A DNA stretch of 7,379 bases from an uncultured Clostridia bacterium (GTDB lineage: Bacteria > Bacillota > Clostridia > UBA1381 > UMGS1253): contig CALAUK010000167.1 in NCBI GenBank assembly GCA_937892135.1, positions 1-7,379 on the forward strand, in the 5' to 3' direction. Below are positions 1 through 5,142 of this stretch, piece after piece. The first letter of the stretch is position 1. Each line of letters begins with the position of its first letter. A program made the translations under genes and the position numbers. Under the pieces are notes generated by a model. That model ran no database searches and was not told the origin of the DNA. It worked only from the letters and a program-made list of their open reading frames with translations.

Positions 1-1011
1 GCAATTGAGCGTGCAAAAGAGCTTTTCGGCGCAGAGCATGCAAATGTTCAGCCCCATTCAGGCGCTCAGGCAAACCTTACTGTATTTTTCGCAGTTTTAA
101 ACCCCGGTGACACTGTTTTAAGTATGAATCTTGCTCACGGCGGTCACCTTAGTCACGGTAGCCCCGTTAACATTTCAGGTAAATACTTTAACATTGTTCC
201 CTATGGTGTAACAGAGGGCGAAAATGTTATTGATTATGAAGAAATCCGCCGTCTTGCATTAGAGTGCAAGCCAAAGCTTATCTTGGCAGGCGCAAGCGCA
301 TACCCGAGAGCTATTGACTTTGAAAAGTTCGCTGAAATCGCAAAAGAGGTTGGCGCATACCTTATGGTTGATATGGCTCATATCGCAGGTCTTGTTGCTG
401 CAGGTCTTCATCCGAACCCCGTTCCTTTTGCAGACTTTGTAACAACAACAACTCATAAAACACTTCGCGGTCCCCGTGGCGGTCTTATCCTTTGCAAAGA
501 AGAGCATGCAAAAGCAATTAACAAAGCTCTTTTCCCCGGAATTCAGGGCGGTCCTTTGATGCACGTTATCGCATCTAAGGCAGTTTGCTTTAAAGAAGCT
601 TTGTCAGATGAGTTTAAAGCATACCAGGCACAGATTGTTAAAAACGCAAAAGCACTTTCTGAGGCTCTTTTAGCAGAAGGCTTCAAGCTTGTTTCAGGCG
701 GAACAGACAATCACCTTATGCTTGTTGACTTAACTCCTATGAATATCACAGGTAAAGAAGCTGAGCACCGCTTAGACGAGGTTGGTATCACAGTTAATAA
801 AAACGCTATCCCCTTTGATAAGGAAAGCCCGTTTGTAACAAGCGGAATAAGAATCGGAGCTCCCGCGGCTACTTCAAGAGGCTTCGTTGAAGAGGATATG
901 GTTGAAATTGCAAAGCTAATTAAGCTTACAGTAACAGATTTTGAAGCTAAGAAAGAAGAAATTCAGAAAAGAGTTTCTGCTCTTTGCGAAAAGCATCCTT
1001 TGTATGCATAA
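1..1011 (+). CDS. glyA: Serine hydroxymethyltransferase, 5'-truncated by window edge
   Basis: This gene makes the cytosolic PLP enzyme that interconverts serine and glycine while loading one-carbon units onto tetrahydrofolate. The reading frame is open from base 1, so the first internal ATG (124) is not the start. The 336 visible residues begin with AIERAKELFGAEHANVQPHS, which aligns with about residue 77 of E. coli GlyA, so roughly 76 N-terminal residues lie outside the window. Visible signatures are NLAHGGHLSHGSPVN, the VDMAHIAGLVAAG stretch that contacts the cofactor, and TTTTHKTLRGPRGG, whose lysine (codon 457-459) is the expected PLP Schiff-base residue. The C-terminal GIRIGAPAATSRG segment is also typical. 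The gene ends 3 bp before a strong hairpin terminator and the next gene has its own promoter, so it closes its own transcription unit. Nothing in the visible part is unusual. Confidence 0.97.
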   Translation, partial: AIERAKELFGAEHANVQPHSGAQANLTVFFAVLNPGDTVLSMNLAHGGHLSHGSPVNISGKYFNIVPYGVTEGENVIDYEEIRRLALECKPKLILAGASAYPRAIDFEKFAEIAKEVGAYLMVDMAHIAGLVAAGLHPNPVPFADFVTTTTHKTLRGPRGGLILCKEEHAKAINKALFPGIQGGPLMHVIASKAVCFKEALSDEFKAYQAQIVKNAKALSEALLAEGFKLVSGGTDNHLMLVDLTPMNITGKEAEHRLDEVGITVNKNAIPFDKESPFVTSGIRIGAPAATSRGFVEEDMVEIAKLIKLTVTDFEAKKEEIQKRVSALCEKHPLYA

Positions 1012-1014
1012 TTT

Positions 1015-1042
1015 AAAAAAGCACCCTTGTGGGTGCTTTTTT
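1015..1042 (+). terminator. Rho-independent terminator of glyA
   Basis: A 12-bp perfect stem pairs AAAAAAGCACCC (1015-1026) with GGGTGCTTTTTT (1031-1042) across a TTGT loop. It begins 3 bp after the glyA stop codon. The T-run on the + strand and the A-run on the - strand make it formally bidirectional, but no - strand gene ends here. Confidence 0.93.
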
Positions 1043-1044
1043 GT

Positions 1045-1075
1045 TTGACATTTTCTTAAAAAATATGGTAAAATA
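1045..1075 (+). promoter_or_regulatory. Sigma-A-type promoter for the PfkB-family kinase operon
   Basis: A perfect TTGACA -35 box (1045-1050) lies 19 bp upstream of TAAAAT (1070-1075). The -10 box is preceded by TG at 1067-1068, giving an extended -10 that can compensate for the long spacer. It lies just after the glyA terminator and about 30 bp before the kinase start, so the kinase has its own promoter. The spacer is longer than the ideal 17 bp, so the exact -10 is less certain than the -35. Confidence 0.7.
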
Positions 1076-1091
1076 TTTTTATAAAAAGAAA

Positions 1092-1098
1092 AGAGGTG
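1092..1098 (+). promoter_or_regulatory. Ribosome binding site that fixes the kinase start at GTG 1105
   Basis: AGAGGTG at 1092-1098 lies 6 nt before the GTG at 1105. An in-frame GTG at 1096 overlaps this site itself and so cannot be the start it serves. Confidence 0.75.
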
Positions 1099-1104
1099 CA
1101 AAAA

Positions 1105-2046
1105 GTGGAAAAAGGCATTGTTTCGGTATCAATAAGCCCCGCTATTGACAGAACTTTATATGTAAATAACTTTGAAATAGATAAGGTAAACAATGTGCAG
1201 TCAAGTATTGATGTCCCCGGCTCAAAGGGCGTAAATGTGGCACTTAATCTTGCCTCATGCGGTGTAAAAAGCACCTGCGCCGGCTTTATCGGCGGAGACC
1301 GCGCAGAGTTTTTTATAAAATACCTTTTAAACAAGGGCGTTCTTTGCGACTTTATCCCCGTTTCATACAATGTCCGCACCAACTTAAAACTGGTTGATTT
1401 AAATAAGAAAACATATACCGATGTTAACTTTCCCTCAGGTGAGCCGACAGATGAGCAAATCGAAAGCCTTAAGAAAAATCTTTTAGAGCTTGCAGAGGAA
1501 AATGATTTTATTGCGCTCAGCGGAAGCATAAGCTCAAAAAAGCTTTCTTCTCTCTACCGTGATATTATAGACACAGTAAAAGATACAGGCGTAAAGGTAA
1601 GCGTAGACTGCGGAGGCGAGGCTCTTTTTGAGGCGGCAAAGGCAAAGCCGTATGCGATAAAGCCTAATCTTTCTGAATTTAATGAGGCTTTCGGCTTTAA
1701 CTCAAAAACTATTGATGATATAAAAAATGCCGCTCTTCGTGTGTGCGAAAACGGAATCGAAAACATACTTATTTCCCTTGATAAAAGCGGTGCGCTATGT
1801 GTCCTTCGCGGAAAAGCATACTTTGTCTATAACTTAGACCTGCCCGTTTATAACACAGTTGGCGCAGGCGATGCGTTTTTATCGGGCTTTTTGTATGCAA
1901 AGCTTAAGGAAAAAGACGATGTTTCATCTTTAAAATATGCCGAATCTTTCGCTCAGGCGGCGGTGTCGCATAAGGCAGACTTTGAAAAAAGCCTTAATGA
2001 ATATGAAAAATATGTTTCACAAATTAAAGTGGAGGAATTATCTTGA
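1105..2046 (+). CDS. PfkB-family sugar-phosphate kinase, 1-phosphofructokinase-like
   Basis: This 313-residue cytosolic kinase belongs to the ribokinase/PfkB family, in the branch containing 1-phosphofructokinase (FruK) and tagatose-6-phosphate kinase (LacC). These enzymes phosphorylate a sugar phosphate with ATP to give a bisphosphate for glycolysis. Residues 10-20 (ISPAIDRTLYV) match the family's N-terminal NPAxD strand. PGSKGVNVALNLASCG (38-53) is PfkB signature 1, and NTVGAGDAFLSGF (250-262) is signature 2, with D256 the expected catalytic base. KPN at 186-188 is also typical. GTG at 1105 is chosen because the ribosome site overlaps the GTG at 1096. No fructose PTS gene or FruR-type regulator is next to it, so the true substrate cannot be read from context. 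The gene overlaps the next one by 4 bp, which indicates translational coupling. The family call is very secure, the exact sugar phosphate is not. Confidence 0.93.
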   Translation: MEKGIVSVSISPAIDRTLYVNNFEIDKVNNVQSSIDVPGSKGVNVALNLASCGVKSTCAGFIGGDRAEFFIKYLLNKGVLCDFIPVSYNVRTNLKLVDLNKKTYTDVNFPSGEPTDEQIESLKKNLLELAEENDFIALSGSISSKKLSSLYRDIIDTVKDTGVKVSVDCGGEALFEAAKAKPYAIKPNLSEFNEAFGFNSKTIDDIKNAALRVCENGIENILISLDKSGALCVLRGKAYFVYNLDLPVYNTVGAGDAFLSGFLYAKLKEKDDVSSLKYAESFAQAAVSHKADFEKSLNEYEKYVSQIKVEELS

Positions 2047-2555
2047 ACCCAAAAAAATTCTATGAAAAAGCATACTCACTTTTAGAAGATTTAACCCCAA
2101 TCCCTGCAGACTGCGGAAAACTGTGCGAAAGCGCGTGCTGCAAGTCTCCCGATGAGGAAGAAGCAGGAATGTATCTTTACTATAAAGAAGAGGTAATGCT
2201 AAAAAACTACCCCGATATAAAAATTGAAGAAACCGATTTTACCTATGACGGAATGAGCGCAAAAATTGCCATTTGCGACGGCACTTGCGACAGGCACTTC
2301 CGCCCGTTATCCTGCAGAATTTTTCCGCTTGTACCATATAAAAAGGAAAACTCGCCCTTAACTATAATTATAGACCCTCGTGCAAAGGCTATGTGCCCTC
2401 TTGCAAAGACCTTTAAAATGTCAGACTTTGATGAAGATTTTATTGAAACCGTTATGTATATTTTTAAGGTGCTCTCACGCGAAAAGCACATAAAAAGCTT
2501 TATTATCGAGCAGTCATATCTTTTAGATGAGTATATGGAGTTTCTAAACCCTTAA
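2043..2555 (+). CDS. Small cysteine-rich protein, YkgJ-like CxxxCxxxCC metal-binding family
   Basis: This is a 170-residue soluble protein with eight cysteines. It has a C24-x3-C28-x3-C32-C33 cluster near the N-terminus, then C78, C82, C91 (in a RPLSCRIFP block) and C118. A CxxxCxxxCC cluster followed by a P-x-x-C-R-x-F-P block is characteristic of the YkgJ/UPF0153 group of presumed zinc- or iron-chelating proteins, whose biochemical role is unknown. The start is TTG at 2043: GGAGG at 2031-2035 lies 7 nt upstream, and the TTGA overlap with the kinase stop suggests coupled translation. Coupling suggests co-expression with the sugar kinase, but a functional link is only inferred. No hairpin terminator follows, so transcription may run on into the DUF378 gene. 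There is no signal peptide or membrane segment. Confidence 0.85.
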   Translation: MNPKKFYEKAYSLLEDLTPIPADCGKLCESACCKSPDEEEAGMYLYYKEEVMLKNYPDIKIEETDFTYDGMSAKIAICDGTCDRHFRPLSCRIFPLVPYKKENSPLTIIIDPRAKAMCPLAKTFKMSDFDEDFIETVMYIFKVLSREKHIKSFIIEQSYLLDEYMEFLNP

Positions 2556-2634
2556 AAAAATAAAAATCAAATAAAAAATTAAAATTAAACAAAAAATATA
2601 AAAAAACAAAACAAACCATTCATTCATTAAAAAC
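2541..2634. other. 94-bp G-free, A-rich strand-asymmetric tract
   Basis: The + strand contains no G at all from 2541 to 2634 and is mostly runs of A with isolated T and C. It begins at the very end of the cysteine-rich gene and ends at the CCTCC complement of an AGGAGG ribosome site on the - strand. The rest of the gap (2635-2736) has no recognisable gene. It holds a weak AT-only inverted repeat (2644-2669) and the leader of the DUF378 gene, but no convincing promoter. On the - strand the tract encodes a possible small peptide. Confidence 0.8.
2544..2627 (-). CDS. Possible 27-residue hydrophobic membrane peptide (too short for usual callers)
   Basis: On the - strand an ATG at 2627-2625 opens 27 codons ending in TAG at 2546-2544. 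The peptide starts MNEWF, continues with an almost unbroken run of F, I, L, V, Y and one C, and ends FLRV: one predicted membrane helix with a charged residue near each end. An optimal AGGAGG (2641-2636) lies 8 nt upstream of the ATG, and this is the main evidence for translation. The ORF overlaps the end of the + strand cysteine-rich gene by 12 bp. Two more ATGs in the other frames (2623 and 2619, from a CATT repeat) sit too far from the ribosome site. Against it: no clear promoter or terminator was found, and T-rich DNA encodes F, I and L by chance. It could be a small membrane protein or a type-I-toxin-like peptide, but nothing identifies it. Confidence 0.3.
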   Translation of the reverse strand: MNEWFVLFFYIFCLILIFYLIFIFLRV

Positions 2635-2635
2635 G

Positions 2636-2641
2636 CCTCCT
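2636..2641 (-). promoter_or_regulatory. Orphan consensus ribosome binding site on the - strand
   Basis: CCTCCT on the + strand reads AGGAGG on the - strand, 8 nt before an ATG. It is a consensus site in an otherwise AT-rich gap where no other gene uses it. It supports the small hydrophobic ORF at 2627-2544. Confidence 0.45.
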
Positions 2642-2736
2642 GTAAAATTTATTCCTGATTTCAAATTTTTACTACGTTTGTTTTCACTCTTTTTGCACAA
2701 ACTTTTAGTGTATCTTTACTGAAAGGTGTGAAATAA

Positions 2737-2937
2737 ATGATGATGGTTATAGATACAATCGCACTTCTCTTAGTTATCATCGGAGGCATAAACTGGGGAA
2801 GCATCGGTCTTTTCGGCTTCGATTTGGTATCTGCCCTTTTCGGCGTTGGCTCGTTTTTGACAAGCATAATTTTTACACTTGTCGGCGTCGCTGCTTTATG
2901 GTGCATAACACTATTGTTTCGAGACAGAAGAGACTAA
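2737..2937 (+). CDS. DUF378 family small membrane protein
   Basis: This 66-residue protein has two hydrophobic segments (about 4-19 and 39-61) joined by the conserved GGINWGSIGLFGFDLVSALFG region (16-36). The INWG..GLFGFDLV pattern identifies the DUF378 family (B. subtilis YuzA-like), small inner-membrane proteins of unknown function. The C-terminus is charged (FRDRRD). Three consecutive ATGs occur at 2737, 2740 and 2743; the first is taken because AAAGGTG (2722-2728) is 8 nt upstream. A TTGCAC/TTTACT pair at 2693-2720 could be a promoter but is weak, so read-through from the kinase operon is also possible. A strong terminator follows 3 bp after the stop. Confidence 0.88.
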   Translation: MMMVIDTIALLLVIIGGINWGSIGLFGFDLVSALFGVGSFLTSIIFTLVGVAALWCITLLFRDRRD

Positions 2938-2940
2938 CAT

Positions 2941-2976
2941 AAAAGGCAAAGCAAAAAATTTTCTGCTTTGCCTTTT
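2941..2976. terminator. Bidirectional terminator between DUF378 and GH3 genes
   Basis: A 13-bp perfect stem pairs AAAAGGCAAAGCA (2941-2953) with TGCTTTGCCTTTT (2964-2976) around an AT-rich 10-nt loop. It lies between two convergent genes, 3 bp after the DUF378 stop and 6 bp beyond the end of the - strand GH3 gene. A/T runs flank both sides, so it can terminate both operons. Confidence 0.92.
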
Positions 2977-2982
2977 ATCTAT

Positions 2983-4197
2983 TTATTTAATAAGTCCTCT
3001 TTTTATCTTAACCTTTAAAATTCTTAAAACGCTTTCGTTAATGTCTTCTTCTGTTATGGAGTTTCCAAGTGCGCTCTTTATTGCGACAAATGCCTTTGTA
3101 ACATCTGACGGCATAAGTATCATATCGTTTCCTGCCACAACTGCCATCTTAGCGCTGTCGCCAACAGAGAAGTTCTGGCTTATTGCGCCCATATTTAATG
3201 CATCTGTTATAACAACTCCCTCAAAGCCGTATTCCTCTTTAAGAAGCTTAATAACATCAGCCGAAAGAGAAGCAGGAACATTTGAGTCTGTTAAAGCAGG
3301 AACACTTATATGCCCCGTCATAACAAAATCCACTCCCTCTTCAATTCCCTTTTTAAAGGCCTCTGTCTCATTTTTTAAGATTTCTTCCTTTGAGGCAGAG
3401 TTTTCAGCGTAGCCGTCGTGCGTGTCGCCCGCAGTTCCGCCGTGACCGGGAAAATGCTTTAAGCACGCGCTTATGTTGTTATCCTGAAGTCCGTTTGCAA
3501 AAGAAGCCGCCATCGCCGAAACCACCGAAGCGTCACTTCCGAAGCTTCTTCTTTTAACAACCGTGTTTTCAGAATTTGTCAAAACGTCACAAACAGGCGC
3601 AAAGTCAACATTAAAGCCTAATTCACTGATTTCTTTTGAAATAGTCTTTGCCGCCTCGTATGCTCTTGAGCTATCGCCCGAAGAGCCAACGTCTGCCATA
3701 TCTCCTATATAAGTCATACCAAGACTTTCAATAACACCAAGACGCCTTACACTTCCGCCCTCTTCATCAACTCCTATAAACAAGGGGATTTTTGAAAAGC
3801 TCTGTGTGTTTTGAATCATAGTTTTAAGCTGCTCTTTATCCTGAACATTTTTTTCAAAATAAATAATTCCGCCAACGGGGTATTTTTTAAGTGCCTCTTT
3901 TGTGCCCTCCTGAGCCTGAACACACTGACCTATACCTGTTATAGACTCGGGAGTTACAAACATCATCTGATAAATTTTCTCGTCGAGCGTCATAGACGAT
4001 AAAATTTCTTCCGCCTTTTTATCAATGTCGAGCTTTTCCTCTTCCTTGTTTTCTTCTTTTGGCGCCTCGCTCTTCGGCTCTTCCTTTTTTTCAAAAACAA
4101 TTCCCTCAAACGGGACATATTTATTAAACAAATCTCCGCATATAACTCCCGAAGAGAAAAGAGCAACTGCCAGAATCGTGCCAATTATCTTTTGCAT
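2983..4197 (-). CDS. Exported glycoside hydrolase family 3 protein, NagZ-like beta-N-acetylhexosaminidase
   Basis: This 404-residue protein probably removes terminal beta-N-acetylglucosamine or similar residues outside the membrane. Residues 1-20 form a hydrophobic export signal or membrane anchor; GVIC does not fit a lipobox. Residues 30-58 are a K/E/P-rich linker, and the GH3 N-terminal barrel occupies about 58-404. Visible motifs are IGVDEEGGSVRRL (141-153), RRSFG (216-220), KHFPGHG (247-253), then D258-T-H260 at the spacing of the NagZ catalytic His loop, and VVITDALNMGAI (328-339) with D332 as expected nucleophile. The KHFPGHG-x4-D-T-H spacing separates NagZ-type enzymes from GH3 beta-glucosidases. 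The C-terminal GH3 domain is absent, as in single-domain NagZ proteins. AGGAGAGG (4210-4203) precedes the ATG. It is the second gene of an operon, 19 bp after the lectin-like gene. Peptidoglycan fragments or chitin-type oligosaccharides are likely substrates. Confidence 0.92.
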   Translation of the reverse strand: MQKIIGTILAVALFSSGVICGDLFNKYVPFEGIVFEKKEEPKSEAPKEENKEEEKLDIDKKAEEILSSMTLDEKIYQMMFVTPESITGIGQCVQAQEGTKEALKKYPVGGIIYFEKNVQDKEQLKTMIQNTQSFSKIPLFIGVDEEGGSVRRLGVIESLGMTYIGDMADVGSSGDSSRAYEAAKTISKEISELGFNVDFAPVCDVLTNSENTVVKRRSFGSDASVVSAMAASFANGLQDNNISACLKHFPGHGGTAGDTHDGYAENSASKEEILKNETEAFKKGIEEGVDFVMTGHISVPALTDSNVPASLSADVIKLLKEEYGFEGVVITDALNMGAISQNFSVGDSAKMAVVAGNDMILMPSDVTKAFVAIKSALGNSITEEDINESVLRILKVKIKRGLIK

Positions 4198-4216
4198 AAA
4201 AACCTCTCCTCAAAGC

Positions 4217-4975
4217 TTATTTTTCAATTTCTATAACGTATCCTTCGTACTCTGCAGTCCCATGAACATCGTTTGCAAGAAAGCCTCTTTCCTTTAAGTC
4301 GATAACGCCTAAGCAATCTTCAAAAATTCTTTCGTCCTCGGGAAGATTATAGTCATATCCCGACGGCTCGTCCGAGAGCCAGCGTACAGATTCCATTCTG
4401 AATTTCTTTTTATCAACATCATAAGGCTCATTTGCCCACTGAGAAACCGAACCGACTCTTACTCCTGCCCAGAAAGTACGAATTCCCGCCTCACGAACAA
4501 GATCGCAGACAAAATCGTATTCTTCTAAGCTGTTAAAGGTTACAAGATGCGCATTTTCGCCATACTCTTTTGCTTTCTCGTTTGCAACAGCCCATGTGCA
4601 CTTTTCTGAAACTACTATGTATCTTCCCTCTTCGGTAAAGTCAATATCGTCTCCGTAAACATTAACGGGCACTGTCTCCGGCTCCTCGTCAGCCGGCTCT
4701 GTTATAATAACTCCCGGATCATCTTTTGGCTCGGGCTTGTCCATATTGTTTACTAAAAATATCACCAAAAATGCACCCAATACCAATAAAACAGCAAGAA
4801 GCACCGCAAGAATTATTATAATTGTTTTGTTGTTATTTTCTTTTTTATATGCGCCATTTCTTACGCGCGCAGGCGCGCTTTCTTCTTTTGCCTCATAAAA
4901 AAGCTTGGTTTTAGTTCCGCAATACGGGCAAACACGAACCTCTGAAATCTCTTTTCCGCAATTTGTGCAAAACAT
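4217..4975 (-). CDS. Zinc-ribbon / transmembrane / C-type-lectin-like domain protein
   Basis: This 252-residue predicted type II membrane protein has three parts. An N-terminal zinc ribbon carries C3-x2-C6 and C16-x2-C19. A basic stretch (KKENNNK) precedes one membrane helix at about 51-75, which predicts the ribbon inside and the rest outside. After an acidic, proline-rich linker (79-104), residues 115-252 resemble a bacterial C-type lectin-like domain: TWAVANEKAKEYGENAHLVT followed by FNSLEEYDF, then FWAGV (168-172), W199, DEPSG (202-206), EDCLGV (219-224) and AND (234-236). DEPSG and AND sit where classical lectins have the calcium-binding EPN and WND motifs, with Asn replaced by Ser in the first. 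The usual first disulfide cysteine is missing. Ligand unknown. GAGGG (4985-4981) lies 5 nt before the ATG, and a consensus promoter lies about 42 bp upstream. It leads the operon with the GH3 enzyme, suggesting a glycan-related surface role. Confidence 0.82.
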   Translation of the reverse strand: MFCTNCGKEISEVRVCPYCGTKTKLFYEAKEESAPARVRNGAYKKENNNKTIIIILAVLLAVLLVLGAFLVIFLVNNMDKPEPKDDPGVIITEPADEEPETVPVNVYGDDIDFTEEGRYIVVSEKCTWAVANEKAKEYGENAHLVTFNSLEEYDFVCDLVREAGIRTFWAGVRVGSVSQWANEPYDVDKKKFRMESVRWLSDEPSGYDYNLPEDERIFEDCLGVIDLKERGFLANDVHGTAEYEGYVIEIEK

Positions 4976-5016
4976 AGTATCCCTCTTTCATTTTAAATAA
5001 AATTCTGTATATGTCA

Positions 5017-5045
5017 ATTATACCCCTTTCCGCAAATTTTGTCAA
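5017..5045 (-). promoter_or_regulatory. Consensus sigma-A promoter of the lectin/GH3 operon
   Basis: Read on the - strand, TTGACA (5045-5040) and TATAAT (5022-5017) are both perfect and separated by exactly 17 bp. The predicted transcript starts near 5010 and has a leader of about 35 nt before the ATG at 4975. Such a promoter should be strong unless repressed. Confidence 0.92.
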
Positions 5046-5086
5046 CGAAAGCGCAAAAAATATGTCGGCTTTTAAGGTTGACAAAA
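5037..5086. repeat. 10-bp inverted repeat spanning both divergent -35 boxes
   Basis: TTTTGTCAAC (5037-5046) and GTTGACAAAA (5077-5086) are perfect inverted copies separated by 30 bp. Each arm contains the -35 TTGACA of one of the two divergent operons. Six of the ten matched bases are explained by the shared -35 consensus; the extra G before it and AAA after it are not. This could be an operator arrangement or coincidence. Confidence 0.6.
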
Positions 5087-5109
5087 CTTAAGTTTAAGTG
5101 TAATATAAT
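5078..5109 (+). promoter_or_regulatory. Promoter of the WG-lipoprotein operon
   Basis: TTGACA (5078-5083) is a perfect -35 box. Downstream, TAATAT (5101-5106) is at the ideal 17-bp spacing but a poorer -10, and TATAAT (5104-5109) is a perfect -10 at 20-bp spacing. A second TATAAT at 5112-5117 has only a weak -35 (TTAAGT, 5088-5093). A promoter here is likely, but which -10 is used cannot be decided by eye. Confidence 0.75.
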
Positions 5110-5126
5110 AGTATAATTTTCAGTTT

Positions 5127-5133
5127 GAAAGGA
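5127..5133 (+). promoter_or_regulatory. Ribosome binding site that fixes the lipoprotein start at ATG 5143
   Basis: GAAAGGA lies 9 nt before the ATG at 5143. An in-frame TTG at 5125 overlaps this site and would add MKGLLF in front of a normal signal peptide, so it is rejected as the start. Confidence 0.7.
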
Positions 5134-5142
5134 CTTTTATTT

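Noticed and set aside
259..564. 101-codon - strand ORF antisense to glyA
   Set aside because: It is fully contained in the conserved PLP-binding region of glyA. Its cysteine-rich translation is a by-product of the opposite strand's codons.
1096..1098. GTG as start of the sugar kinase
   Set aside because: It overlaps the AGAGGTG ribosome site. GTG at 1105 has correct 6-nt spacing.
1056..1529. 157-codon - strand ORF antisense to the sugar kinase
   Set aside because: It lies almost entirely inside a well-supported PfkB gene, extends over that gene's promoter and ribosome site, and shows no recognisable motif. It is a shadow of the real gene.
2644..2669. AAAATTT/AAATTTT inverted repeat as a terminator after the cysteine-rich gene
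   Set aside because: The stem is only A/T pairs with a 12-nt loop, too weak for a Rho-independent terminator.
2643..2740. - strand promoter for the 27-residue ORF
   Set aside because: The best pair, TTGTGC with TAGTAA at about 20 bp, is too poor and badly spaced to call.
3041..3412. 123-codon + strand ORF inside the GH3 gene
   Set aside because: It is antisense to conserved GH3 motifs, with no ribosome site or family signature.
3990..4184. - strand ORF with a K/R-rich translation overlapping the GH3 gene start
   Set aside because: It is a frame-shifted reading of the K/E-rich linker of the GH3 protein and has no ribosome site of its own.
5125..5127. TTG as start of the WG lipoprotein
   Set aside because: It abuts the GAAAGGA ribosome site and would put extra residues before a normal MKK signal peptide.
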